Assembly: GCA_963556255.1 (NCBI GenBank)
Contig: OY744605.1
Coordinates: 38,995,608-39,059,607 of the forward strand
Reading direction: 5' to 3'
DNA: 64,000 nt
Source: Allolobophora icterica
Lineage: Eukaryota; Annelida; Clitellata; Crassiclitellata; Lumbricidae
Made by a program: the position numbers and the translations under genes. The notes below the pieces were generated by a model that did no database searches, was not told where the DNA came from, and saw nothing but the letters and a program-made list of their open reading frames with translations. Positions 37,344 through 49,429 of the stretch are shown here, piece by piece. Position 1 is the stretch's first letter, and each line of letters opens with the position of its first letter.

Positions 37344-37753
37344 TGTATGTTCATTGTATGTTCATGACCACAGATTTCTGAACATTTACCTACATTCTCT
37401 TAGGAGGATCATCTTGGCCTGGTCGCTCGTGTAAAGCTTTCACCATTGCTCGTTTAGACTTGGCTGTCAATGCCAAATCCAAAAATGCCAAAGCCACGAG
37501 CTCCTCACTAAGGTACCACAGATGACCTGCAAATTTATTGCTGGCTACTTTGGAGAGAGAGCAGGATTTTCTTGTTGATAGCTATCCAGAGTTTTCAGTA
37601 AGCATAAATCATTCCAGCAACAATTTAGCAACAGCGGCTGCCTGTGTTTCTCCTGTGCCAGAATGTAGCTTGGTAACTTCAAGAAGTTGGCTTTCCCCAA
37701 CATCAGATAAAATGACAGGAAAACTCCTTTAAAAAAGCCACTTTGCTTGCCTG

Positions 37754-37978
37754 TCAGATCCGGAAGGAATTATCATCCAAGTGCACAACCAGTGTAGACG
37801 ATGTAGTTGTTTTAAAAATATCTTTTAATTTCTTAGCAGTTTCTTCTCGATATTGTTCTCGTTCTCTATGTATTGAAGAACGGCTGATTTTCAACTTGTC
37901 TACATTGTGGCCTAGACTCTGAACTGCAGCTGCTAACACGTGTGTTGCCTTTCTGTCACTAAACTTTGTCCTGTCCAA
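37754..37978 (-). pseudogene. Transposase remnant, N-terminal part
   Basis: A short open piece with LGHNVDKLKISRSSIHRERE and LVVHLDDN. It is collinear with, and upstream of, the piece at 37,125 in the same element. No complete frame connects them, so it is a decayed transposase gene. Confidence 0.6.
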
Positions 37979-38614
37979 AGCTGCTGCCAGTCAAGGTGTC
38001 ACAATATTTGTTGTTAGTGGCTTTTTTAAAGGAGTTTTCCTTTTCACTAAATTTACATTTGACTGCCACCATCTTTGCATTCTTCAGTTTAATCATCACT
38101 ACTAGAGGTTTCAAGAATAAGTTTTTAATTCATGGCTTCCAAATATTGATCTTCTTTCTGCTTTCTCTCCATGCTTGATCTTTGCCTTTTAGATGCCCTC
38201 ATTTCTTCAGCAGCGACCTCTTTCTCTTTGGGCAAACAGACATCTTTATCCTCTTAGATTTCGATTATGTTTAAGGCATCCAAGTGAACAATGTCAAATA
38301 AATTATATAAGGCATCAACAAATTCTGTTTAATCTTTTTTGCTGAGGCTCAGTTTTTCTGTTAACATTTTCTTTAATTTTATCCAATAATAAATACTAAT
38401 CGTAACTGTAATCGTAAAACTGACACTCTATCTTTTGGATGAACAGTAATTAGGCTATGTTAGACAAGCTCTGACAACTTCAACCTCATTGAGCTACCTC
38501 AAAATATTGCTCAAATCAGCTCATATTTGGCCAGATTTATTTTAGTATGTACTGGAACAAGATAATAAGCGGAAATAATCACATTTCAAAATTTCAGATT
38601 TCAGAACCACCCTA

Positions 38615-39320
38615 ATATATAATCTATATTGTTTCTATATGTAACTAGCTGATCTACAACGTATATATGCCATATGCGATCCAATATGGCAGGGATCCCT
38701 AGATTCATCTGGTTTGCACCCGACAGCCCATATTGAATGCATATGTCCAAGCCATCTGGGCTTCAAATGGTATCCATATGTCATGCATATGGCACCAGGT
38801 GATCTATGCCATATGTTTACCATATAGATACCAGATCCTTTACCAATCTGCATACTATATAGAATCTATATTGTTTCTATATGTAACTAGCTGATCTATG
38901 CCATATGTATTCAATATAGATACCAGATCCTTTACCAATCTGCATACTATATAGAATCTATATCGTTTCTATATGTAACTAGCTGATCTATGCCATATGT
39001 ATTCAATATAGATACCAGATCCTTTACCAATCTGCATACTATATAGAATCTATAAAGTTTCTATATGTAACTAGGTGGTTTACACCATATGTTTGCTATA
39101 TAGATACCAGATGATGTACCAATCTGCATGCCATATGCAATATATATATAGTTCCTATATATAACTAGCTTATCTACACCACATGTATACTATACAGATA
39201 CCAAATGGTTTAGCAATCTGCATGCTAAACAGTAAACCATCTGTGGTCTATATAGCATCCATATGCATGCATCTTCTGTAAGTAATCAGGACATCTACAA
39301 CATATGCACAACATATAAAA
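38615..39320. repeat. Satellite of about 92 bp, right block
   Basis: Continuation of the array at 36,070. Three regular units start at 38,873, 38,965 and 39,057 (92-bp period), then diverge toward 39,320. Very rich in CATATG and TATAGAT. Confidence 0.88.
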
Positions 39321-39610
39321 CACATGTAGTCTGCTTATGTAGTTTCCATTTTGAATAAACTTTATTTCACCACATATGAGCAACACAAAATAACACACTC
39401 TATACAAAGGAGAAATAACAGAAAAATATACACATCAGTGATAAAAAATAAGCAGCTCAACTACCTGATAAGCAAATGCCTTTCATAAACATTTATCCTT
39501 AAGTCACCAATGTTAAAATTTTTCAATATATCATAGATTTCACAAAGTATCTTTTTGTTGTTGTACAAATAATGCTTGTAGTTCATTTAGTAGTTTTAGT
39601 ACTGTAGATT

Positions 39611-39930
39611 AACGGTTCCACAACAAATGGTTCATGGACAAATGGTTCATGGACAAATGGTTCACAAACTTCCAGCTTCTAGGTTGTGTTTTGTTTACAC
39701 TGGACTACGAAAAAGCATTTGAGCTCTATTTTCATCAAACTAGAAGCTGGATGAGCGATGAAAATATAGCTCAAACTAGAAGCTGGATCAGCGATGATGA
39801 AAATATAGCTCAAACTAGAAGCCGGAAGATCGATGAAAATAGAGCTCAAACTAGAAGCCTGATTCTCGATGAAAATATAGATCAAACTAGAAGCTGGATG
39901 ATCGTGAACCATTTGTCTGGAACCATTTCT
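39611..39930. mobile_element. Foldback element with internal minisatellite
   Basis: The left end (AACGGTTCCACAACAAATGG, then ACAAATGGTTCACAAACTTC) is the inverse of the right end (GCTGGATGATCGTGAACC, ATTTGTCTGGAACCATT). Between them are five diverged units of 36-42 bp with CAAACTAGAAGCTGG and GATGAAAATATAG. A 109-residue frame across it repeats TRSWMSDENIAQ. No target duplication was found. Confidence 0.7.
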
Positions 39931-40250
39931 CATGACACCATTAACTTGGACAGTACTGCCTAACATCAAAGTCAGCCTGAAGCAGTAAACAACCAACATA
40001 TATGAAAGCACCCATCAATCATTGTGTTATTTACTTTCAAAAACCTCCAAAATATTCTGTTCCATGCAGTTGTCAACCTTGCATACTTACTGATAGTAAA
40101 TGAAATACATTCACATGTAAATACAAGTAGTGTCTCACAATGTGTTTTGAATAAATGCAACAGAACAATTTCATCCATGTGTCGTTTAAAAAGCTATTAT
40201 TATCAGACTTGTAAAATTTTCAAATTATTTCACTTAGGCTCAGTTTAAAC

Positions 40251-40382
40251 CACTGGCGTAAACTTGTCCAAAATATTGGGGGCATTTCGTTATTCATTCT
40301 ACACTTTTTGCATTAAATGTACAGTCCATCTCAATTATTTGGGGCACGCGCCACGACTGCCCTCCCAGAGTCTACGCCTATG
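40251..40382. mobile_element. 132-bp hAT-type miniature element
   Basis: Ends CACTGGCGTA and TACGCCTATG, perfect 8-bp duplication GTTTAAAC (40,243-40,250 and 40,383-40,390). No coding sequence. Confidence 0.85.
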
Positions 40383-40390
40383 GTTTAAAC

Positions 40391-42200
40391 TGTCTCCTGC
40401 AGTCAAAATGACATTTGCACATCAACTGTCACAGTATAATTGCTAAGTATTTTGCTTTTCAACACATGGCAAACTCAAACACTAATGGCAAACGCATACA
40501 CAAATATTTATGGGCACCAACTATCCTGAGCACCACAGATTTTGTTATACCGAACTTCATATCCATATAGGATACTCTAATTCACAAGTAACAATTATTT
40601 TCTACATAGAAGTCATTCTATCTATCAGATTAACAGTGTAATCCACAAAAACAACAAATAGGATAGGGATAACACCCCTCCTTGTCTGACACTGCAAACT
40701 AATTTGAATATTCTAGAAAATACACAATTCCATCCTACAGCTGCAACCATCTACTACACCAGTGTATCAAACTTATCAAAAATCTGTGTGGAATATTCTT
40801 CATCATTACTTTCAAACACAAACATTTTGATTTACTCAACAGTAGACCTCAAGTTCTGTATAAATTGCTCTATCGCAACCAGTTTTCTTCATGAATCCAG
40901 ACTGAAGGCCAGAAGAACACAGATAACAGCTATACAGCTCAAAAAGACACACCTCAAACTTCGCAATATTTCCACTAAGTGTTATATCACAGTAGCTGAG
41001 CTACAAGACAGATCACATCTTTAGTTTTCACAGGAGGAATTATTACGCCTCAACCAAAATCATTGGTACATATCCATAATGCACTCTGCTGCAAATAGTA
41101 ATGTTAGCAAAGACCTAACTGTATTGGGTGAGTACAGAACAGTTGTTCAGGTTCTCTGGCATGCCATCAAACCTGCAGCTTTACCGCATTTCAGTTCACA
41201 TAAACATTTGATAAGGTTGAGATCTATAGCTCTGATGTCTTCTTGATCAGCCTAATATTTTATAAATTTATATACTCAAGTATGCACCCCACAAATTCAT
41301 CACTCAATTTCTTAATTGTAAAATATAAAAATTGAGGTTATAAGAACACAATATGCAGAGAAGTATTACACCCCTTAATGCAAACAAATTAAAATACCAA
41401 ACAATAAAATAAGTAACCAAGACATTCCAATTAATGATCACCAACTTAACAGTGCCCATCGAATTGTTGATCGGTTAATATCATATCAATACAGTTTTAC
41501 AGCTATCAAAAACATAAGTTGATGAAGAGGTCATTAACGTCAACCGAAAAGAAGTCCGACTAACCGCCTCGTGACAAGAAATGACACAGACAAGAAAAGA
41601 ACACATGTTCCCTCAAGATTGAATGCAATCCTGTGTCCAACATAAGAGTTTATTCTGGGGCATGTTCCTCGGAGTTACAGTGATATCCTAGCTGCAATCG
41701 ATCATGCTGTCGTCAGACTAGGTTGATTTCTCTTTCTCTGTCATCAGAGTTTGTAAAGACTGCAGCACATTTAAGTCAGACTTCATTGTCCGTTACTGGC
41801 AAACTTCATGTTTTACGGCTCCTACAATGCAACAAAAAGTTAACACAAAATTAAAAACCAGATGCTTCACCCCCAAAAAGAAGTTAATTATTGACAATGA
41901 TTGAGCACAGAGCACTTTTTCAGAAGAGTTGTAAGAATAATGTCAAGGAAACAGGTTTCATAGGTGAAGAAAAGATGAGTTCATTAAGAAATGAATACAC
42001 AGCAGAGTATGAATTTAACTTTTTCTGATGTTTATTAATTAATTCAATTACATTACACACGTATAATTAAATAAGTATGTATCAGACATAACTAAATATA
42101 TATATACATATAATTGTAATTAGTAACTTCTACTGTGCCGGTGTCTTAAGCACAAAGCATCAACCGATGGCACATCAAACCAAGCCTAATATTATCAGGT
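40391..42200. other. Stretch with no recognised gene
   Basis: AT-rich unique-looking DNA. A short minus-strand frame at about 41,700-41,790 (SDLNVLQSLQTLMTEKEKST, then stop) could be a terminal exon but has no support beyond openness. Nothing else recognised. Confidence 0.4.
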
Positions 42201-42209
42201 CAATATCCA

Positions 42210-43760
42210 GAAGATCAGTCCATAAGACAGAGATACAGCCTATGATGGATAAGCAATTTGAAAGAGGTAAGTTTTAAGTTGAGAACGAAATGACACAAGG
42301 GGCTGGCTGGACAGAGTAAAAAGACACAGGGGCAGAATTCTAAAAAATAGGTCCAGCAACCAAAAAACTCATTCACCAAAAACAGTTCTTCATTTTGGTA
42401 TGACCCCACAAAGATAATGACCTCGCTGAATAATGAAAAGTCTGGAGAATAAGAACTGGTTCTAAGTATTGTTGCTGACCAGAATTTGTAAACCATGAGA
42501 CCCAATTTGAAAATAATTCTTTGCTGAACAGGAAGCCAATGCAAAGATTTCAGCACATGGGTTATATGTTCAAAATTGGATGTATTAGTTATGACTCTAG
42601 CCAAAGAGTTCTTAAATCTCAGCAGCTTAGGCATGTTTCACCTATTGATATTAGTAAGAAGAGAGCTACAGTAATCTAGGCAACTGGCAACCAGAGATAT
42701 CCTTGCAGACATGTCACGAATGAACGTATATGACGACTTACAAATACTGTTTACACGACCAGTGAAAGACATGGTAGAAATGAAAACAATGCCTAAGTTA
42801 CAAGAAGCGTCTGCCAGCTTAACAAATTGAGTCACCCAGTTTCAATGACTAAAGCTGATCATATTTTTAAAGCTGCTGTGGAGTGCCCAGTAACAGAAGT
42901 TCATTGTTTGGTCAGTTAGAGTTTAGAGGCCACCACCCAAGACTTTAAGTTGCAAGACTTTAAGGACCATGACAGACAGTCAAATGAAAATGTAGATTTT
43001 AGTATCACCGGCATAGAAATGATAGCCCAGCGAATGATTTTCCAGCCCGGTGCCAAGTGGTATGAAATGTAAACAAAAGAGGACCAAGCACAAAACCCGG
43101 TGGAGCACCACATGCCAACAAAGTCCTAGATGAATAATTACCATTTAAATACACTGAGTCCATGGACTAAGGTAAGTAATAAACCAATTTAGTGCAGGAC
43201 CAGATATCCCAAAGCAGTGCTTGAGACGATGAAGACGTAGCAAATGTAACAGACAAGTCATGTAGAACAAGTGCTGTTACCTTACCCCGTCCACTGAACA
43301 TACAATGTCATTGTGAAAAGTAAGCAGTGCAGATTCGTTGACTGAAACTTAGGATATGCAGTCTGAAAACGGGAGATGAGTTTGATGATAGATGAGTTTG
43401 CATGCATTCAAGGATTTTAAATGTAAAATTCAAGGTTGAGATTGGCCTGTAATTTGAGAGGCAAGAGAAGGTTTCTTAAGCAGAGGATGAACTATGGCTG
43501 AGCAAATGCAGATGGAAGGCATCCCTCGTGCAAATTGATTATCAGTGTAATATATGTTACAGGACATATATTACAGACCCAGGACATCAGAGCACTCTTT
43601 AGAAACCAAGTAGGAATGGTGTCAAGACCGGTTTTGTTAGGCAGTTGGCAGAAAGTAGTCCATGATAGAAGGTGTAGAATTTGGATGGAAGAATTTGTCA
43701 ATGAAAAGAAACTGACCATTTTGTCTGAAAACAGGTCAAGAATTTACATATTCCTATACA
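42210..43760 (-). mobile_element. Decayed CR1/L2-type LINE
   Basis: Minus-strand pieces in order: KTGLDTIPTWFLKSAL and EGCLPSAFAQP (reverse transcriptase start) near 43,500-43,700; MSFTGRVNSICKSSYTFIRD and ASCLDYCSSLL near 42,640-42,830; LKSLHWLPVQQRIIFKLGLM near 42,500. Many frameshifts and stops; the palm region is badly eroded. Confidence 0.8.
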
Positions 43761-43810
43761 TATATATTACATGTATTATAAAACCTTATACATGTTTATG
43801 CATTTAACTG

Positions 43811-43817
<7 letters not shown>

Positions 43818-43842
<25 letters not shown>
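43818..43842. repeat. (TA)n microsatellite
   Basis: About 12 perfect TA units between AT-rich flanks. Confidence 0.9.
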
Positions 43843-43845
<3 letters not shown>

Positions 43846-44039
43846 GGATACATGTTTAGTTGTTTACACATACATATGTCAAGAAATTAAATCCACATGA
43901 TTATTTTACCCATATAAGAAGAGCAGTCCTTTAAGCTAGCCCTGAGGCAACCATAGCTATGAACTGTTGGCAACTTAATTTTTTTAGCCTCAACCAATCC
44001 TCTCCCTCACCGTCTCATTTTCCCACTGACCATGTGTGA

Positions 44040-44175
44040 TCAGTGTTCTCATTATAGCCGAGTTGGCTAGGGGCACAGGTTGAACAGAAATCTTGAACTA
44101 AATGTCTGCCCTGACGGGGATTTGAAACCTCAACCTCTCGATTGGCAGTCTAGGACGCTAATCACTACACTATTG
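44040..44175 (-). mobile_element. tRNA-like SINE head
   Basis: On the minus strand, AGTGTAGTGATTAGCGTCCT (A-box-like) and GAGGTTTCAAATCCCCG (B-box-like) are spaced as in a tRNA. The rest of the element is unclear. It could also be a decayed tRNA gene. Confidence 0.6.
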
Positions 44176-44299
44176 AGCACACTATATATAAATATGTGTG
44201 CATATATATGCCAGTTTTTATGTGTATAAGTGTGTCAGCATTTGAATGAAAATCCATCATAAGATCCTTACAATAGCATGAATGCAGAATATCAGAAAT

Positions 44300-44615
44300 G
44301 AGGAATTATACAGAAAAATCAGTCTGACCTAAAATCTCAAGCAAAGAGTTTTTTGGATAAAGCTCATGCTGTTTGGACATATCTGCAGAATGAAGGGGCA
44401 GAAAAATTAAAACTTTGGTTTATGGAATAATGGAACGCACAAACACAAGAGGAAGACCAAACAGAGAATGGACAGATGACATTGAAGAATGGTGTGGAGC
44501 AAGTCTCCATGAGCTGGGTCACTTGGCACTGGACAGAAGGAGTGGAGAGATATCGTCAGGAGGGCATCAGACACCTATGGGCGCTGAGCCCATGGTTATT
44601 GATGATGATGATACG
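44300..44615 (+). mobile_element. LINE C-terminal remnant with TGA-repeat tail
   Basis: KLMLFGHICRM-like sequence in one frame is followed by RGRPNREWTDDIEEWCG, LHELGHLALDR and RRASDTYGR-like residues, the usual C-terminal end of an invertebrate non-LTR polymerase. A GATGATGATGAT tail follows. Frameshifted and dead. Confidence 0.78.
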
Positions 44616-45308
44616 TATATAATTGTATATGCATACACAAATAAAAATAAATGTATATATATATATACATAATAAATACATACATATCAACATCTATTTC
44701 TGACACCAGAATTTAAAAAATCCACCAACATTTATTATTTTAACAAAGCAGAAACATAAAAAAATTATATACACATAGATAAGCAGAAATATGTAGTTAT
44801 TCACCCAAGTCACAGAAAAATGTCATCAGGTTTAATACTATGGCAGCCTACAGACTTCTGAAACAGTTGGGGAATTTTCTGTATTTAATTTAATAAATCC
44901 TGTACTTGAAACTTTCAAATATTAAAAGTCCAACATAGTTTGAAGAGGCAGTCAATACCATCAATTACTGTTGGCCAGGCTTGATCAGTTCAGTCCATGA
45001 AGTACTTGTTCTCAAAACTTTATATGAAAAAAGTTTTTTTAAATGCAAACATACAGCATATGAACTGACAGGATTTTAAGGATACTCAGATAGGTTACCA
45101 GTCAACTTTTAGTCATTAGCTCATATGGTTTGGACATTTTGGCATTTCTCCTGTGGTGACCAGAATTAGATGGATAATTGTTAAAATTGAGCCAACAATA
45201 TTCAAAACTTTACTGCTAAGGATAAGTTTTGTCAAAAAACTGCACGGTGACTTTGGTGAAAGTGATTGTTTCTTCTGCTAAATAGCAGCAACGCTTTTCT
45301 CGAGAAAA

Positions 45309-45446
45309 CTATGTGAGCCAGTGTTTAGCGCATTGATTGCGCCTGCATCTAACACACCTGTTGAACACGTTTTTAGTTATAGATCAAATATGAGTGACAA
45401 GAAGCCAAGAAGCCACATCGTCAATATTTCTGTAGAGCAATTCTAA
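45309..45446 (+). pseudogene. hAT transposase C-terminal (dimerisation) remnant
   Basis: Plus-strand frame includes VFSALIAPASNTPVEHVFSY and NMSDKKPRSHIVNISVEQF before a stop. It matches the conserved PASSAPSERVFS region at the hAT C-terminus. Nothing upstream remains open. Confidence 0.65.
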
Positions 45447-45524
45447 ATAAGTGCATGTGACTTACGACATTGAAGATTTAGCCTCAGTTGTTAAATAATA
45501 AACATCTGCTTGCCTCGTGAGATG

Positions 45525-45885
45525 GTTACTGTGTTGGGACCTTCAGCAAGACCTTTGACCACAATTAGATATTAGATATGGCACTTAGTAAATGCATAAT
45601 AATAATAATAATAATAATAATTGCCCAATAGTAGCTATACTCTGTCACAACCATGTGTGTATTATATATTTGCAGTGCCTGTGAAAGTTGTGGGAAAATA
45701 GAAGCCATTTTGTTAGAGCGCTTGCCAAGCAACACGAAGAGTATGCGTCCAAGGCTACAGAGATGGTGACTGTGTATGGACCTTCAGCAAGTCCTTCAAT
45801 CACATTGCTCAGCGCCATCGACTGGTGCTTGATCACTAGATACGGCACTTAATAAATGGATAGTAATAATAATAATAATTCCTGA
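45525..45885 (+). repeat. Two adjacent SINE-like copies with (AAT)n tails
   Basis: About 45,527-45,621 and 45,758-45,880 both read GATGGTTACTGTGTTGGGACC-like, then CTTCAGCAAGACCTTTGA-like, and end in an AATAAATG-like stretch and AAT repeats. The middle resembles the CCTTGGGCAAGTC core of the 17.5-kb SINE. Confidence 0.65.
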
Positions 45886-46253
45886 ATATGAGCTATGCTC
45901 TATATTCTGAAACAGCCTCGTGTGTGTAGTTTAACCATGTTGTGTCTTAGCATTACCTTTATCCTTGGTCCAGGACTGGGAAAACCAAAAACACTGCAGC
46001 AGTTAACAAACATGGGCCCATGTCAGTTGCCAAACATGGCACATTGCAGGCCAATTCAGCACCCAACTGCCTTCTGCATTGTCTTCATATATACCTGCCA
46101 TGCTACCATACATTTTTAATCAAAGAAATTTTACTCTAGTAATGTGATCCCACATAAATGACAATAGAAACCTATTAAGATAAAAATTTCATTCATACAC
46201 ATATTTACATGGAAACAATATACATTGAAATAAATATACATTAAAACAACACA

Positions 46254-46292
46254 ACATACATACATACATACATACATACATACATACATACA
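46254..46292. repeat. (TACA)n microsatellite
   Basis: About ten TACA units; the reverse strand gives TGTA, the same unit as the large arrays at 48.3 and 50.4 kb. Confidence 0.9.
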
Positions 46293-46369
46293 TGAAGACA
46301 CACAGACATAGTTACATTCAAACGTGCATACATGCACACATACATACAATACAGCTATAATTTGATAAT

Positions 46370-46780
46370 GCTCTCCTTACGAAATTCTGAAGTGCACATT
46401 GAAGCCGGGTGACCATTAAAACACCGGAAGGGCCAAGTTTTCAGTTTAGAGTGAAAGACAGTCTCGCTACGAAAATTGCGAGCATGAATAGGTAGAGAGT
46501 TCTCGATGGAGGGAATGGCAACTGAGAATGAATGTGCCGGGCAAAGACAAGACATGTACGAGGAATAACAGGCTTTCCAGCAGATGCTGATCGAAAAAAG
46601 GATCGACCTTAAACAGAGTTGCTTGCAAGGTGTGACCATGAAAGATAAGTAAGGTGACAGATGATCTGCATGTGCTCTGTACATGAGGGATGCCAAAGGA
46701 CTGTTGCAAGACTTCAAGTAGTAAACAGTTATCCACACAGTCAAAAACAGCAGAGGAATGTTGAAAGTTGAAGTCGGTAC
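46370..46780 (-). mobile_element. LINE C-terminal remnant
   Basis: Minus-strand frame includes SFSVAIPSIENSLPIHARN and SETVFHSKLKTWPFRCF, matching the usual end of CR1/L2-type polymerases. Upstream is frameshifted. Confidence 0.75.
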
Positions 46781-46808
46781 ACACACATACACATATACAT
46801 ACATACAT

Positions 46809-47224
46809 GGGTAATCAGGCATACTGAGTGCCTGTGTATATAAACAATATGGTTACCACTAACTGCTCCAACAGAGCGCTGCTACCTACCTGCCACATCT
46901 CATAATGTAAGTAAGTAAGTAATGAACACAAACTTTAATTGACTTCTTAAGAAACAGAACCAAATAAAGTAACGAGTGCCTGAAAATGGTTACTGAGTGT
47001 TTCTTGGGAAGAGGAAGTGTAATTTGGCACTTGTGGTTGTTTTTGCGCAACATGTCCAACCGTTTCATGGCGCTAAACAGTCAATCATGTAATAAAAGTT
47101 TGTGTTCGTTACTTAACAAGTTGCATTATGGGATGTGGCAGGTAGATAGCAGTGCTCTATTGGAACGAAGTCTGTGGCAACCATATTGTTTATATAAACA
47201 CGCTCTCAGTCTGCATGATTACCC
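46809..47224. mobile_element. Inverted repeat of about 130 bp arms, foldback-type element
   Basis: 46,809-46,942 and 47,094-47,224 are reverse complements with roughly 80 percent identity by eye (GTAATCAGGCATACTGAG-like to AACACAAACTTT). The spacer is about 150 bp. TACA and TGTA tracts flank it symmetrically. A transcript would form a long hairpin. Confidence 0.75.
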
Positions 47225-47289
47225 ACACAGGACACTAAAAAATCACATGGAAACCTTACATTTAACTGATATGTATGTATGTATATTCA

Positions 47290-48260
47290 TTTATTGAGTA
47301 AACTGGTTGTCATACCACAACCAGGAACAAAAAAGTTAAGAAAAGAAAGGGAAATGAACATTCAATCGGATCAACAAAGGGCAATGCTCAGGACTATTGT
47401 CTATAAAATATCTCGTAGTCAAGGACTTTTAGAGGGGCGTTTCTGCATGAACCCAGGTTAAGAAACGTTTTGTTCGGTCAGCAGTACAGCATGCTAACCA
47501 CTATATTATCAAGAGCCCCCTGGCAAACTTGCGATATCGGGGTCCCTATCAAAAGTTATTGACTAACCAATTTCAATGGGACTATGTATTACAAGAGGTC
47601 ACACCTTGACACTAATAATCCTACTTAAATGAAAGAAGGGTTTGCTCGTGCATCACTGAAACTAATAACACTAATCTAACGAAACTAACTAGTTAGCGCC
47701 AAAGACACTAATAAGGCTAGTTTTTGCCACAACGGTTCCAACTATTAAAACAGCTGTGTAAACTCTAAACATGCGACCCCAAACGTGACCGATTATACAC
47801 TTGTATATATGCTCTGTCTGACGTCAATCATCTTTGATATGACGGCGTCGTTAAATAAACCTTACAAACCATCTAAACATGCACAGTTTCAAAACAGTCA
47901 AGTTTTAAAATAGTCCAGCTCTTTGTTTTACACCTTACTATAACATGAAACTGTTGGAGTTTAACAAGATTTGCAAGGATGAGTTGAGTGTTTTGCAATA
48001 TTTGAAATACAAAAAATTCAGCATAGTGAGATTTGAATATTCAACTTGAACATTTCAGCTTTAAAGTTACCTTAAAATTTTTAACGAGTGTTATTAGCGT
48101 CATTGATGCAGGAAACATTTGTGTATAGATATTTGTTGTTAACTTGTTTAATTAAACTACGCCTGTTAGTGTTACGGTGAGTCCTCCTGGTATACATGTA
48201 GTCACCTTTCCAGGTTGCACAACTAGGGCCCCTATAGCACAAGTTTACCGAACCACCAAT
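47290..48260. other. Stretch with no recognised gene
   Basis: AT-rich DNA. Near 47,790-47,870 a TGACGTCAATCATC and GGCGTCGTTAAATAAAC stretch resembles the 3' end of some invertebrate SINEs, but no tRNA head was found. Confidence 0.4.
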
Positions 48261-48262
48261 AG

Positions 48263-48332
48263 TAGTAGTAATAAAAATAATAATAATAATAATAATAATA
48301 ATTGTATGTATGTATGTATGTATGTATGTATC
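48263..48332. repeat. (AAT)n followed by (GTAT)n
   Basis: Adjacent AAT (about 13 units) and TGTA-type (about 7 units) microsatellites. Confidence 0.92.
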
Positions 48333-48852
48333 AAAACACTTAATATAGCAACCTTTAAGTACCTCACAAAAGCAATATGGTAATAATAATATTCAATTTA
48401 TAAACAAATATTAAGTGAAATTTGACATAGCAACAGACTGGAAATTCTACTTACAACTGAAAAACGTTGAAGGTATTCACAGTGTTTCACGGATATGCCA
48501 CACTAAGCTCAAACAGAAAATCAATTCTAGTCACATGGCTACCGACTTTGATAGCTACATGGCTATGTAGACGTTGATTGCAGATTCTGCAAATGCAATA
48601 CAGAAAGTCACTGAGAGCACATTAAAAAGCACATAAATTTTAATGACTGCTCGACTTCTACCAGAAAATCCAAGTATAATCGCCAAGTAAAGTCTGAGGT
48701 GCGACCACTGGTTGATAATTCGAATAACTACCACGAGCAAGTCTGTTAAGCGCTATATGCTTATATTAATGGCAATATCTCGGTCAAAGCTGTGTTTTCA
48801 TTACACAAATATGGTAATAAGTTATACGAATTTGGGATTTAAGATTACTTAC

Positions 48853-48930
48853 TTGAATCATCAGAAGTTCGCGACATTTGTAATAGATCTAAACGTCCGC
48901 CATTTTTTCTAAAGGAGCCATAATGTCATG
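48853..48930 (-). promoter_or_regulatory. Possible promoter and tiny first coding exon
   Basis: On the minus strand, AAAAAATGGCGGACG (48,890-48,905) matches the YY1 site often found just inside animal start sites. An ATG at 48,877 follows with good context and reads MSRTSDDS into a perfect GTAAGT donor after 48,853. No downstream exon could be identified, so the gene is unproven. Confidence 0.3.
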
Positions 48931-49429
48931 GCCTCGTGACCTCGTGACCATGCACGAACCAAGGGCGTAAGTTAGGATTCATACGCCTCGCGGGAAAGTG
49001 TTGAAAATAATAGAGTCCCTGGCATTGCACAACTGATAAGGTGAAAGAATAAACTTTTGTAACAATTGGCCTTCACTTATTTACACTGATAACATTGCAC
49101 AACAAATTTACTTAGTAACCTATAACTAATTTCCATTTTAAAGAATTTTCAGGCGTGGCCAGTTGTGACAGAATTATACCTAAACAAACATCACAGAAAT
49201 AATTGGTTATAATAGTTGATCCCCAATTAATGGCAACGGGTTATGTTTCAAGACATATTTACTTTATTTTAAAATAAATTAATTTTAACTTTGCGAATTT
49301 TATAATGGGCAGCAAATGCCTTAGGTCAGTGGTGGAACTATTTTTTAGATAAGTAAGTAAGCACGCAAATCTGTAACACTTCATGTCAAAGTCTAAATAT
49401 CTAAATACCCTGTTACAATATCCAGTTTC

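Larger units (their letters stand above)
36717..38614 (-). mobile_element. hAT-type element with decayed transposase, inserted in the satellite
   Basis: 1,898 bp, ends TAGGGTGGTTCTGA and TCAGAACCACCCTA, perfect 8-bp duplication ATATATAA (36,709-36,716 and 38,615-38,622). It splits the satellite array. Inside, minus-strand frames show remnants of one protein: NISRSSI-like and LVVHLDDNSFRI strands near 37,754-37,978, and VVNDNAERGVALIEEYN near 37,130-37,340. I recall such sequences from a transposase-like family in invertebrates; stops and frameshifts show it is dead. Confidence 0.88.

Noticed and set aside
41690..41830. Possible terminal exon ending LMTEKEKST on the minus strand
   Set aside because: Short, preceded by an in-frame stop, and no partner exon was found.
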